From positions 1 through 64,000 of the forward strand of contig NZ_AWFF01000026.1 in the NCBI RefSeq assembly GCF_000682755.1: a stretch of DNA of 64,000 nt, given 5' to 3'. The translations under genes were made by a program, and so were the position numbers. Source of the stretch: Hyphomonas beringensis. Its GTDB lineage: Bacteria > Pseudomonadota > Alphaproteobacteria > Caulobacterales > Hyphomonadaceae. Position 1 is the stretch's first letter, and each line of letters opens with the position of its first letter. The notes beneath the pieces were generated by a model. It saw nothing but the letters and a program-made list of their open reading frames with translations. It ran no database searches and was not told where the DNA came from. This document shows positions 7,619-16,153 of this stretch, in pieces.

Positions 7619-8885
7619 ACAGGCCCGGCACGTAAAGCCCGAGCGCCGCAGCCCGGAACAGGTACATCAACAGGAAGGCGGTCCAGACGCCGGCATTGCC
7701 CATTGCTGGACGCAGCATCAGGTCTGCGCAGATATAGAGAGCGGCAGACAGGATGCCGGCATTGCGCAGGGCGCGGCCTTGCGTTGTGCCGAGGAACAGC
7801 CCGTCCAGCTGCCAGGCTGCAATGCCCAAGAGGGGCACGGCGGCGCACCATGGCAGATAGGCGAGCGCAGCGGCCCGGGCCTCCGGATCGCGGATGAAAA
7901 TGTCGATGACCCAGCCGCCGCCCAGCCAGTAGGCAAGGGAGATAGCCGCGCCGGAGAGCAGGGCGAATTCCGTTGTCAGGCGCATGGCACGGGAGAGTCG
8001 CTTGCCATCGCGCGCGCCATACGCTTCCCCGGCTTCCTTCTCTGCAACAAAGGCAAACCCGTCCAGCACGAAGGCGGCGACGGTGATGAATTGCAGGAGA
8101 ACTTCATTGCCTGCGGTGATGGCGGTGGAGATCATCGTGCCGGAGCGCACGAACCAGGCAAAGCACAGCAGCAGCGCCAGTGTCCGGATCATGATGTCGC
8201 GATTGGCGGCCAGCAGCGCGGTCAGCCTGTCGCGGTCCAGCAGGCGGGCATGGCCGCGAAAGGCCGGAGCGACAAGGATCAGGCCGAAGACCAGCGCGAC
8301 CCATTCGGCAATGGCTGTGCCAGCTCCGATTCCGGCAGGGCCCCAGTCAAGTTTTGCGACGAACCAGGTATCGAGCCCGGCATTGACGCCGTTCATCACG
8401 ATCTGGAAGGCCAGCATCTGGCCGGTCTTGCCGGTGCCAAGCATCCAGCCGGTGACGGCGAGCCCCATCAGATAGGCCGGCGCGCCCCAGATGCGGGCAT
8501 TGAAATATCCACCCGCCAGTGTCTCGACCGTCTCTGTGCCATGAAAGGCCGCGAAGATGCCGAGCCTCAGGAGAGGGGACACCAGGAACAGCACCGCGCC
8601 GATGCCGGCACCCATCAGGAGGGCGCGTAACAGAATGGCGCGCGATTCCGCGATGTCTCCGCCGCCATTCGCCTGCGCAGTCAGACCGGTGGTCGACATG
8701 CGCAGGAAGCCAAAGCCCCAATAGATGAAGCTGAAGGCGACGGCGGCGATGGCCACGGCGGCGAGGTCTGACTTGTCGCCAAAGCGGCCCATAATGGCGG
8801 TGTCGACAACTCCGGTCGTCGCGGTTGCCGCCTGCGCGAGGATCACGGGCGTTGCGAGGGAGAGGATCTTGCGCCGGGTCAGCAT
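7581..8885 (-). CDS. MATE-family efflux transporter, DinF-like
   Basis: 434 residues with about 12 hydrophobic segments and the internal two-fold repeat of MATE exporters. The N-terminal 'RKILSLATPVILAQAATATTGVVDTAIMGRFG' region and 'ISTAITAGNEVLLQF' fit the DinF branch. The family exports drugs or metabolites in exchange for Na+ or H+; the substrate is not readable. The 3' end overlaps pyrD by 38 bases on the other strand, and the PAP2 gene lies 39 bases upstream on the same strand. Confidence 0.93.
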   Translation of the reverse strand: MLTRRKILSLATPVILAQAATATTGVVDTAIMGRFGDKSDLAAVAIAAVAFSFIYWGFGFLRMSTTGLTAQANGGGDIAESRAILLRALLMGAGIGAVLFLVSPLLRLGIFAAFHGTETVETLAGGYFNARIWGAPAYLMGLAVTGWMLGTGKTGQMLAFQIVMNGVNAGLDTWFVAKLDWGPAGIGAGTAIAEWVALVFGLILVAPAFRGHARLLDRDRLTALLAANRDIMIRTLALLLCFAWFVRSGTMISTAITAGNEVLLQFITVAAFVLDGFAFVAEKEAGEAYGARDGKRLSRAMRLTTEFALLSGAAISLAYWLGGGWVIDIFIRDPEARAAALAYLPWCAAVPLLGIAAWQLDGLFLGTTQGRALRNAGILSAALYICADLMLRPAMGNAGVWTAFLLMYLFRAAALGLYVPGLFRGLSRPPRPAS

Positions 8886-8924
8886 GGCGACCCGCTTAGC
8901 GTGATTGGGCGAGGCGGGCGAGGT

Positions 8925-9659
8925 CTATTGCGCCTGCAGGGCTGTATATAGCTCCCGTGCATGGGGCAGCGCGATGAAGAGGTATAGCGGGAAGGCCAGC
9001 GTCACGATCATCAGCGCGACAGGCACATGTCGCGCCGCATCTGGCAGGCGGTCGCCCTCGGTCAGCGCGGCAATGGCGGTCAGCATCAGGGCCGCAAGCG
9101 CGAGGCCTGCCAACGTGTCACTTGGCCAATGGGCGCCAAGATAGATCCGCGACAGGGCGATCATGATAGCCAGGCTCGCAAAGGCGACGGCCAGCAGGCG
9201 GCCCGGAAGGCGCTTGAACACAGCCATGGAGAGCAGGGCCAGCGCGCCATAGATCAGGGCGGAATTGGTGGCATGGCCGCTGGGAAAGCTGAAGGATTCC
9301 ACGCCGCCATAAAGGTCCACGGTCGGGCGAGGACGTGCGACAGTGGACTTGATCAGCTTCACGATGAGCGGTGTGAGGAGGAACGCGCCCGCAAATATGC
9401 CCGCTTCCTTCCAGGCGCGGGCGATCAGCAAGGCGCCAATTGTCACGATGCTGACCAGAATCAGAAAGCGGGAATCTCCCAGCGCGGTAATGACCAGCAT
9501 CACCTCGTTCAGGAGCGGTGTGCGCAAATCTGCAATTTGATCCGTGATCATTCGGTCAAGATGATCCAGACCCCAGACATCCTGCACGCCCAGGGCGAGC
9601 GCTGTAATAATGATAAGGGAGAGGGCTGCGACCGCAGCGTAGGGTTTCAGGCCTGTCAT
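8925..9659 (-). CDS. PAP2-family phosphatase
   Basis: 244 residues with six probable membrane helices and all three PAP2 signature blocks: 'KSTVARPRP' (C1), 'SFPSGHA' (C2) and 'SRIYLGAHWPSD' (C3, with the catalytic histidine). Such enzymes remove phosphate from lipid substrates such as undecaprenyl diphosphate or phosphatidic acid at the outer face of the inner membrane. The ATG at 9659 is overlapped by one arm of a perfect 12-bp inverted repeat (9646-9687), so translation may be structure-controlled. Confidence 0.93.
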   Translation of the reverse strand: MTGLKPYAAVAALSLIIITALALGVQDVWGLDHLDRMITDQIADLRTPLLNEVMLVITALGDSRFLILVSIVTIGALLIARAWKEAGIFAGAFLLTPLIVKLIKSTVARPRPTVDLYGGVESFSFPSGHATNSALIYGALALLSMAVFKRLPGRLLAVAFASLAIMIALSRIYLGAHWPSDTLAGLALAALMLTAIAALTEGDRLPDAARHVPVALMIVTLAFPLYLFIALPHARELYTALQAQ

Positions 9660-9687
9660 GGCGTCACAATGCCCCGACAGGCCTGAA
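9646..9687. repeat. 12-bp inverted repeat over the PAP2 start codon
   Basis: Arms ttcaggcctgtc (9646-9657) and gacaggcctgaa (9676-9687) are perfectly complementary, with an 18-base loop. On the minus strand the structure lies between the symporter stop and the PAP2 gene, and its 3' arm contains the G of the PAP2 ATG and its next four codons. It could end symporter transcription weakly, or hide the PAP2 start region. No T-run follows. Confidence 0.55.
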
Positions 9688-9708
9688 GTTCCAGAAATTT
9701 GTAGCGGG

Positions 9709-11022
9709 TCAGACCGGGTCTCTTGCGCGGTAGATTTCCTCGTCGAACTCGCCTTCCCACTTTGCGACGGCCGTGGCGACGGTGAGATCTCCGGTCACAT
9801 TGGTGACGGTGCGCATCATGTCGAGGATACGGTCGAACGGGAAGAGCACGGCGATCACGACGACGATCTGTTCCGGTGTGGCCCCGATCACGCTGAGCGT
9901 GGTGGCGGCCAGGAACAGGCTGACGGACGGAATGCCGGCTGTGCCGATGGAGACCAGCGTCGCCATCAGGATGATGGTGACATACATGCTGATGGTCATC
10001 GGGGTGCCCATGGCCTGCGCGGCGAAGAGGGCGATGACGCCCTGATACAGCGCCGTACCGTCCATGTTGATGGTTGCGCCGAGTGGCAGGACCGAAGAGG
10101 CGACCGGCTTGCCGATGCCGAGGTTCTTCGTGGCGCAGGCAATCGTCATCGGAAGCGTGGCATTGGAAGACGAAGTCGAGAAGGCCAGGGCCTGGGCATC
10201 CACTGCGCCGCGGAAGAAGGGCAGCAATGGAAGGCGCAAACCCCCGCGAATGATCAGGCCATAGGTGATCAGAATGTGCAGGCCGCAGGCAATGTAGTGC
10301 GTCAGTGTCAGCTTGCCGAGGAAGATGAGAATATCGAGCCCGCGCTCACCCAACACCCAGGCCATCAGCGCAAACACACCGAAAGGCGCGGTTTCCATGA
10401 CAATCAAGGTCAGCTTCATGACGGCTTCGGCCGCGCTGTTGATGACATTGGCCAGCGGCTTGCCGGCTTCCCCGCACATCAGAATGCCTATGCCGAGCAT
10501 GATGGAGAAGAAGATGATCTGAAGCACGTCCCCATTGGCCAATGCGGCAACCGGGTTGGTCGGGATGATGGAGAGCAAGGTGTGCATCAATTGCTCGCCG
10601 ACACTGCCGGGTTGCGGATTGGCATCCAGGCGGGCCTTGGCCTCTGCAATGTCTGCGGCAGAGGCAATGGACAGGTCAAAACCGGCGCCGGGCTGGATGA
10701 TTGTTCCCATCAGGAGACCGAAGCTGACGGCGACGAGCGTTGTGCCCATATACATCATCAGGGCACGGCCCCCGAGACTGCCGAGTTTTTTCGGGTCTCC
10801 CATCGCCAGCACGCCGGACAGCAGCGTGGTGAAGATCAGTGGAACAACCAGCATCTTGATCAGGCTGATGAAGGCGTCGCCAAATGGCTTGGCCCAGGTC
10901 CTGACGGCATCTCCTGCCGCTTCGGCGCCCATGCCGTATCGCAGGCCGAGGCCCACCAGGGCCCCCAATACCAAGCCCGCGATCACACGCTGCCAGAGAT
11001 CAATTCCGAACCACCATTTCAT
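9709..11022 (-). CDS. Dicarboxylate/amino acid:cation symporter (DAACS)
   Basis: 437 residues with about eight membrane helices and two re-entrant loops. The serine-rich hairpin 'FSTSSSNATLPMT' and the later 'GATINMDGTALYQG' motif, which bind substrate and cation, identify the DAACS family (GltP/DctA type). It takes up glutamate, aspartate or C4-dicarboxylates with H+ or Na+; the choice between them is not decided by the sequence. It diverges from hrpB across about 120 bases that must carry both promoters. Confidence 0.94.
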   Translation of the reverse strand: MKWWFGIDLWQRVIAGLVLGALVGLGLRYGMGAEAAGDAVRTWAKPFGDAFISLIKMLVVPLIFTTLLSGVLAMGDPKKLGSLGGRALMMYMGTTLVAVSFGLLMGTIIQPGAGFDLSIASAADIAEAKARLDANPQPGSVGEQLMHTLLSIIPTNPVAALANGDVLQIIFFSIMLGIGILMCGEAGKPLANVINSAAEAVMKLTLIVMETAPFGVFALMAWVLGERGLDILIFLGKLTLTHYIACGLHILITYGLIIRGGLRLPLLPFFRGAVDAQALAFSTSSSNATLPMTIACATKNLGIGKPVASSVLPLGATINMDGTALYQGVIALFAAQAMGTPMTISMYVTIILMATLVSIGTAGIPSVSLFLAATTLSVIGATPEQIVVVIAVLFPFDRILDMMRTVTNVTGDLTVATAVAKWEGEFDEEIYRARDPV

Positions 11023-11144
11023 TGAGAAAGCTCCTGCCCCGTTGGTTGCGCGCGACGGTACGGCGCACTGTACGTAATGGCAATTGCGAGTCTGAACTTA
11101 CTGCAGCTTGCCAGCTACGGGTCGAAACGCCTATCAGGCTTAGC

Positions 11145-13592
11145 GTGAGAACTGGTCTCTCTTCCCTTCCGATTGATGATGTTCTGGCCGAAATCCGGTC
11201 AGTCATGGCGGACCACACGCGCCTCGTACTGGCTGCGCCGCCCGGCGCGGGCAAGACGACACGCGTGCCCCTGGCCCTGGCGGGTCTGCTGGGAGAGCCC
11301 CCGGTCATTGAGGGCCGCATCATCATGCTGGAGCCTCGGCGGATCGCGGCGCGGATGGCTGCGCAGCAAATGGCGACCTCGCTGGGAGAGAAACTGGGCC
11401 AGACAGTGGGTCTGACCACGCGGGTGGACCGGAAAGTTTCCAGCGAAACGCGCGTTGAGGTCATCACGGATGGCCTGTTCACACGGCGCATCCTGTCTGA
11501 TCCTGAATTGAGCGGCGTCGGGGCGGTGATCTTTGACGAATTCCATGAGCGCCGCCTGAATTCGGATTTGGGACTCACGCTGGCGATGGAAGCGCAGGGA
11601 GCGCTGCGCGAAGATCTGCGTATTCTGATCATGTCCGCCACACTCGATACGGAAAGCGTATCCAGAGTGCTTGCGTGTCCGGTGATCGAGAGTGAAGGCC
11701 GGCAATATCCGGTCGAAACGCGCTATCTGGGCCGGTCTCAGGACCGCGAGCGGATCGAAGACCGGATGCCCGTAGCCATACGGAAGGCCCTGAAGGAGGA
11801 AGACGGATCCATTCTGGCTTTCCTGCCTGGGGCAAGGGAAATCCTGCGCACGGCAGACCAGCTGGACGGCGCTCCGGAAAGTGTACGTGTCGTGCCCCTC
11901 TTCGGGGCATTGACCCCGGCAGAGCAGGATGCGGCTGTCTCTCCCGCCCCGGAAGGCACGCGCAAAGTGGTGCTCGCCACGGACATTGCTGAAAGCGCCC
12001 TGACCATTGAGGGCGTGCGCATCGTCATCGATTCCGGATTGTCGCGCGTGGCGGAGGATGCTGCAGGCGGACTTGGCACGCGGCTCTCCACGGTGAAGGC
12101 GTCCCGTGCCTCGGTCGATCAACGCCGGGGCCGGGCAGGGCGCCTGTCGCCGGGCGTATGCTATCGGCTGTGGGATGAGGCCGCGACGCGGGGCCTGATG
12201 CCAGCGCCTGTGCCGGAAATCCTGAAGAGTGACCTGTCCGGCCTTGTGCTGACACTGGCCGAATGGGGCGAGCGGGATGCTGGGCGCCTAATCTGGATGG
12301 ATCAGCCCCCGGCGGGACGCCTGAAGTCCGCGCAGGATTTGCTGGTGACGCTGGGGGCGCTGGATGCGCAGGGAAGTCTTACGCCTTTGGGAACAGAAAT
12401 GGCGTGTTTGCCCCTGCCGCCGCGCCTTGGGGCGCTGGTCGCGAGTGCGCCGTCGCCCGCAGAACGGGCGCTGGCAGCCGAGATTGCAGCCTTGGCCGGG
12501 GAACGGGGCATGGGCGGCAGCTCGCCGGATTTGAGAGATCGGCTGGCGGGCTTTCGCAAGGATGGCTCTCCCCGGGCGCGGAGCCTGAAGGCGCAAGCCA
12601 AAAGCTGGGGCAACGGCGCTGATCCCGGCGGGGACATGGCGAAATTGCTGGCGCGGGCCTGGCCGGACCAGATCGCGCGCAAGCGGCCGGGCAGTGCGGG
12701 CAGCTATCTGATGGCGTCCGGACGGGCCGCGATGTTGCCGGAGACGGATGCGCTGGCAAAGCAAGACTGGCTGGTGATTGCGGATCTGGGCGGCGCGGCG
12801 AAAGAGGCGCGGATTTCCCTGGCCATGCCGATTGATGAGGCTGTCGCGCTTGAGATTGGCGGCGTCGTCTCTGAAGACCGGGCGAGCTTTGACCCCAGGA
12901 CCGGCAAATTTACGGCGCGGCGGGTGAAAGCGCTGGGGGCGATTGTCCTGTCCGAGGCGCCGCTGCCCAAGCCGAAGCCGGCAATCTGTGCGGCGGCGAT
13001 GCTGGACGCCATTCGCGAAGAAGGCTTCCCCGCCATTGGCGCGGATGATGTCGTGCAGGAAACCTTGGCCCGTATCGGCATGCTGGAAACCGCAGGCTGT
13101 ATCGAGGCTGGAGGCATGAGCCTGGAGGGCCTGGTAGAGAGCGCGAAAGACTGGCTCTTGCCCCTGTTGAAGCGTCAGGGCGCCAGCGTGCCGCCGCCGC
13201 ATGCGGTGCGAGAGGCGCTGGTGACAAGTCTTGATTGGCAGGTGCAGGAAGCGTTGCGCCGGGATGCCCCGCTGAACCTGGAACTGCCGTCTGGCCAGAC
13301 GGCGCGGGTGGATTATCTGGATGATCGCGCGCCGCTCGTCTCTGCCCGCGCGCAAGCCTTTTATGGGCTGAGTGAGCATCTCAAACTGGCGGCAGGCCGC
13401 GTACCTGTGACCGTGGAAATGCTGTCCCCGGGCATGAAGCCGGTCGCCACGACACAGGACCTTGGACAGTTCTGGGGGGCGGGCTATCTCGACATGGCAA
13501 AGGACATGCGCGGGCGCTATCCCAAGCATGACTGGCCGGCCGATCCAGCCTCTGCCCGGGCCCATGAAGGGCGCACGAAGAAAAGATTATAG
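11145..13592 (+). CDS. hrpB: ATP-dependent helicase HrpB
   Basis: About 815 residues, the usual length. The DEAH/RHA-type helicase core shows Walker A 'APPGAGKTTRVPLAL', the DExH box in 'IFDEFHERRLNSD', motif III 'MSATLD', and 'QRRGRAGRLSPGVCYRLW' (motif VI), followed by the HA2-like and HrpB C-terminal domains. The cellular role of HrpB is poorly defined; RNA metabolism is presumed. GTG 11145 is chosen because HrpB proteins begin close to 'LPIDDVL'; the longer frame from 11022 would add 41 basic residues unlike the family and run into the divergent symporter start. Confidence 0.9.
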   Translation: MRTGLSSLPIDDVLAEIRSVMADHTRLVLAAPPGAGKTTRVPLALAGLLGEPPVIEGRIIMLEPRRIAARMAAQQMATSLGEKLGQTVGLTTRVDRKVSSETRVEVITDGLFTRRILSDPELSGVGAVIFDEFHERRLNSDLGLTLAMEAQGALREDLRILIMSATLDTESVSRVLACPVIESEGRQYPVETRYLGRSQDRERIEDRMPVAIRKALKEEDGSILAFLPGAREILRTADQLDGAPESVRVVPLFGALTPAEQDAAVSPAPEGTRKVVLATDIAESALTIEGVRIVIDSGLSRVAEDAAGGLGTRLSTVKASRASVDQRRGRAGRLSPGVCYRLWDEAATRGLMPAPVPEILKSDLSGLVLTLAEWGERDAGRLIWMDQPPAGRLKSAQDLLVTLGALDAQGSLTPLGTEMACLPLPPRLGALVASAPSPAERALAAEIAALAGERGMGGSSPDLRDRLAGFRKDGSPRARSLKAQAKSWGNGADPGGDMAKLLARAWPDQIARKRPGSAGSYLMASGRAAMLPETDALAKQDWLVIADLGGAAKEARISLAMPIDEAVALEIGGVVSEDRASFDPRTGKFTARRVKALGAIVLSEAPLPKPKPAICAAAMLDAIREEGFPAIGADDVVQETLARIGMLETAGCIEAGGMSLEGLVESAKDWLLPLLKRQGASVPPPHAVREALVTSLDWQVQEALRRDAPLNLELPSGQTARVDYLDDRAPLVSARAQAFYGLSEHLKLAAGRVPVTVEMLSPGMKPVATTQDLGQFWGAGYLDMAKDMRGRYPKHDWPADPASARAHEGRTKKRL

Positions 13593-13651
13593 GGAACCGG
13601 TGGGGGCAAATGGCGTTTTCCAAGGGATAGCTGACCCCAAAGGAGCTCGCC

Positions 13652-14122
13652 ATGAAAATTCTGAGCCTGACACTGGCCTCTGCTGTAACTGCAACAATGG
13701 CAGCCCATGCAGAGCTGCCCGCCCCGCCGCAGGAGCCCCTCACTTACGCCCCGGCACCAAAGGCCTGCACGACGGAAGAATTCACGATCTATTTTGAGCG
13801 CGGTGTGACCCGCCTCGGCGATCAGGCCGATGCTGTTCTGGACGCTGTTGCCGATGATCTGAGCGATTGCCGCTATGCCCGTATCGAAGTGACCGGCGAT
13901 AGCGATGCCGCAGGCCCTGTGGATTTGAACCGCAAAGTGTCGGATGAGCGCGCCCAAGCCGTGGTCGAAGGCCTGAAAGCCCGCAACATTACGGCAGGCC
14001 ATATCGGGATTGAGCCGAAGGGCGAGGCCCGCGCCTATGCCGCGAATGGCTATGCCGAGCCGCTGAACCGCAAGGCGACCGTGCGTCTGGTGCCGGTCAA
14101 TTCGGACCAGCGCGCCTCATAA
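13652..14122 (+). CDS. Secreted OmpA-like domain protein
   Basis: 156 residues. A signal peptide (residues 1-20, cleavage after 'AHA') is followed by a short Pro-rich linker and an OmpA C-terminal-like domain: 'FTIYFERGVTRLGDQADAVL', then 'RIEVTGDSDAAGP', 'LNRKVSDERAQAVVEGL' and 'NRKATVRLVP'. This domain usually binds peptidoglycan in the periplasm; here it is short and lacks a barrel or lipid anchor. The ATG has an aaaggagct ribosome-binding site. It lies 59 bases after hrpB. Confidence 0.85.
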   Translation: MKILSLTLASAVTATMAAHAELPAPPQEPLTYAPAPKACTTEEFTIYFERGVTRLGDQADAVLDAVADDLSDCRYARIEVTGDSDAAGPVDLNRKVSDERAQAVVEGLKARNITAGHIGIEPKGEARAYAANGYAEPLNRKATVRLVPVNSDQRAS

Positions 14123-14142
14123 ATTCAAGAGATATTCAAACC

Positions 14143-14580
14143 TTAATTCGGGCGGCTATCTGATTGGCCGCCCCATTCCATGCCCATTGTCTTTTTCATC
14201 CAGTCGGCAAAGGTGGCTGGCTTTTCAAGGGCCTTGGGGTCCAGAGACCCATAGGAAACGAGTGGGCCATCGCGCGCTTCAAGGCGAACGCCGCGCACAT
14301 GAGTGTCGCCAAGCGACCAGTCATTATGGGCGCCGGTGTCCAGCAGCAGCATGACCTGTTCGCCGCCGCGGCCTTCCTCGTCACGGCCGAAGACCAGTCC
14401 GTAGACTTTCTCACGTCCCCATAACCCATGGCTGGAGGCCTGACGCTTCCCATCAAGCAGAACCTCATCCCATAGCAGGTTACGTCGCCACTGCAGGACG
14501 TGCATGCGATCCTCCATGATGATCTTGATGTCGACATGGTGCATGGACAGACGAACGATTTCGGCGCGTAGCATGGGCAA
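14143..14580 (-). CDS. Hypothetical protein
   Basis: 145 residues, soluble, no signal peptide, no family recognised. It is rich in charged and Trp residues ('RMHVLQWRRNLLWDEVLLDGKRQ') and predicted mostly beta in the middle. The ATG at 14580 has a ggag ribosome-binding site 6-9 bases upstream, and a 7-bp inverted repeat with 5-base spacer sits just upstream (14588-14606), which supports a real, possibly regulated gene. It converges on the OmpA-like gene. Confidence 0.6.
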   Translation of the reverse strand: MPMLRAEIVRLSMHHVDIKIIMEDRMHVLQWRRNLLWDEVLLDGKRQASSHGLWGREKVYGLVFGRDEEGRGGEQVMLLLDTGAHNDWSLGDTHVRGVRLEARDGPLVSYGSLDPKALEKPATFADWMKKTMGMEWGGQSDSRPN

Positions 14581-14587
14581 CTCCGTA

Positions 14588-14606
14588 ATTATCGAAAAAC
14601 GATAAT
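14588..14606. promoter_or_regulatory. Possible operator palindrome
   Basis: attatcg (14588-14594) and cgataat (14600-14606) form a perfect 7-bp inverted repeat around five A residues. It lies 8-26 bases upstream of the ATG of the minus-strand hypothetical gene at 14580, a position suited to a repressor site. The binding protein is unknown. Confidence 0.4.
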
Positions 14607-14623
14607 ATGAAGTGGCAGCGGGG

Positions 14624-15289
14624 TCAAGCCGTTTCGAAGGGGCAGGGGGCCACGAACTGGACGTCCTCGCCCGTCACCGGATGACGAAAGCCCAGTTCGC
14701 TGGCGTGGAGATGCAGGCGCGTCACCATGTTGCGCGCGAGATCATGGGCATAGAGCTGGTCTCCCAGAATGGGGTGGCCAAGCTCTGCCATGTGCACACG
14801 CAGCTGGTGAGACCGACCGGTCAGCGGGATAAGCTTCACGCGGGAGGCGGCAGCGTGGCGGTCAATGATCTCAAACCGTGTCTGGCTGGGTTTGCCAATT
14901 TCATGATCCACCTTCTGCATGGGCCGGTTGGGCCAGTCTGTGATGAGAGGCAGGTCAATCAGCCCGTTCGCTTCCTCAGGTGCCATCCAGACATCGGCCA
15001 GATAGGTCTTTGCGACCTCTCCCTGTTCGAAGGCTTTTGAGAGCGCGCGCTGGATGTCAGCAGTGCGGGCGAACAGCAGCAGGCCGCTGGTTGCCATGTC
15101 CAGGCGGTGAACCGTCAGGGCGCCAGGATAGGCTTCATCCGCGCGGCTGCGGGCGCAATCGGCCTTTTCGGGGCCGCGTCCGGGCACAGATAGAAGGCCT
15201 GCCGGCTTGTCGGCCACAATCAGCCATTCATCCACATGGAGAAAGACAAGCGGGTCTGAAGGCGGCGTATAGGGAGTGTGGACAGGCAT
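14624..15289 (-). CDS. rluA: RluA-family pseudouridine synthase
   Basis: About 221 residues. RluA-type enzymes turn uridine into pseudouridine in 23S rRNA and tRNA. The catalytic-Asp motif 'HRLDMATSGLLLFA' is present, with 'KPAGLLSVPGR' near the N-terminus and 'TGRSHQLRVHMAELGHPILGD' near the C-terminus. There is no S4 domain, as in RluA rather than RluC/RluD. ATG 15289 is chosen by comparison with the short N-terminus of E. coli RluA; an in-frame TTG at 15328 would add 13 residues. The assignment to RluA within the family is less certain than the fold. Confidence 0.85.
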   Translation of the reverse strand: MPVHTPYTPPSDPLVFLHVDEWLIVADKPAGLLSVPGRGPEKADCARSRADEAYPGALTVHRLDMATSGLLLFARTADIQRALSKAFEQGEVAKTYLADVWMAPEEANGLIDLPLITDWPNRPMQKVDHEIGKPSQTRFEIIDRHAAASRVKLIPLTGRSHQLRVHMAELGHPILGDQLYAHDLARNMVTRLHLHASELGFRHPVTGEDVQFVAPCPFETA

Positions 15290-15372
15290 AAGTTTGACGG
15301 AACCGTCTCGGCAATTGTGCGTTGGCAAGTGGACGCCTTCATTCCGGAGGCAGATGAAAAGGAGCTTTGGAT

Positions 15373-15513
15373 ATGAAAAAACCGATTATTGCAATCCTGC
15401 TTGGTCTTGGCGCTTTTGGTCTTGCGGCCTGCGACAGCAATGATGGCCCTGCAGAAGAGCTGGGTGAAGAAGTAGATGATGCTGCCGACGACGTTCAAGA
15501 CGAGTTGGACTAA
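15373..15513 (+). CDS. Tiny lipoprotein (46 residues)
   Basis: A short gene with ATG 15373 and TAA 15511-15513. The protein begins 'MKKPIIAILLGLGAFGLAAC', a lipoprotein signal with lipobox LAAC, followed by 26 very acidic residues rich in Asp and Glu. It resembles entericidin-like or other small cell-envelope lipoproteins in size and layout, but the acidic tail is not typical of them. An aaggag ribosome-binding site lies about 10 bases upstream and a clear terminator follows (15536-15562), so this is probably a monocistronic, well-expressed gene. Standard minimum-length cut-offs would miss it. Confidence 0.85.
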   Translation: MKKPIIAILLGLGAFGLAACDSNDGPAEELGEEVDDAADDVQDELD

Positions 15514-15535
15514 TCGGTTTCTTCCGAGCAAAATT

Positions 15536-15562
15536 AAAGCCAGCCTTCGGGCTGGCTTTTTT
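15536..15562 (+). terminator. Rho-independent terminator
   Basis: A 10-bp perfect stem (aaagccagcc, 15536-15545; ggctggcttt, 15550-15559) closes on a stable ttcg tetraloop and runs into Ts. It lies 22 bases after the stop of the tiny lipoprotein gene. Because the stem ends in A/T pairs it may also work on the minus strand for the gene ending at 15590. Confidence 0.9.
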
Positions 15563-15589
15563 ATGGCTGGAAGGTTTTTGAAGTTCGGA

Positions 15590-16081
15590 TCAGGTGGTCT
15601 GGTCGTCAGCGTCTACAATGTCGGCCTTCTCGCGGTTCAGATCCTGCGCTTCGGCAAAGGAGCGCGCGTCGAGGTCCATGACATCGACAACTTCGCGTGT
15701 CTCTGGATTCAGCAGTGCCAGGCGATGGCCAAACCGCACGGTTTGAAGTTCCGCTTTCTTCAGCGGCGCTTCGAGGATAATGGCAAATTCTGCGGAGGTC
15801 GCCGGCATTTGTGTTGGCAGAATCATGCCAGGCACAATCCTGTCTTCGACAGGCGAGTCTGCCAGGCAGATGCCTTTCTTCTGAATGCCGACTTCGCAGT
15901 TGCGGCCTTTCAGGTCAAAGTCATGATCAAAGATCGTATAGTCCGCTTCCTGAAAATAATCGACGGCTTTAACGTCTGGTCCAGGCAGTGCAGGTTGCAG
16001 AATGACGGCAAGGCCGGCAATCGAGGCCGCGCCGGCAGAAACACAAGCAGAAACAATCATCTCGGGGGTCATAGGGTCCAT
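15590..16081 (-). CDS. Hypothetical secreted or membrane-anchored protein
   Basis: 163 residues. A hydrophobic N-terminus (about residues 8-30, 'IVSACVSAGAASIAGLAVIL') suggests a signal peptide or anchor. The rest is soluble with two central cysteines ('RNCEVGIQKKGICLADSP') that could form a disulfide, and a C-terminal acidic tail. No family recognised. Start ATG 16081 or ATG 16072, neither with a strong ribosome-binding site. It follows the histidine kinase gene on the same strand after 72 bases. Confidence 0.65.
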   Translation of the reverse strand: MDPMTPEMIVSACVSAGAASIAGLAVILQPALPGPDVKAVDYFQEADYTIFDHDFDLKGRNCEVGIQKKGICLADSPVEDRIVPGMILPTQMPATSAEFAIILEAPLKKAELQTVRFGHRLALLNPETREVVDVMDLDARSFAEAQDLNREKADIVDADDQTT

Positions 16082-16153
16082 CCAGCTTACTGGTGGACTA
16101 ATGCGTGTGTAGGGGATTTGGTTCCCAAAGCACGGGATAATGACGATAAAATG

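Noticed and set aside
11022-11144. HrpB start at 11022
   Set aside because: It adds 41 residues unlike HrpB and collides with the divergent symporter start; the GTG at 11145 gives the usual length of about 815 residues.
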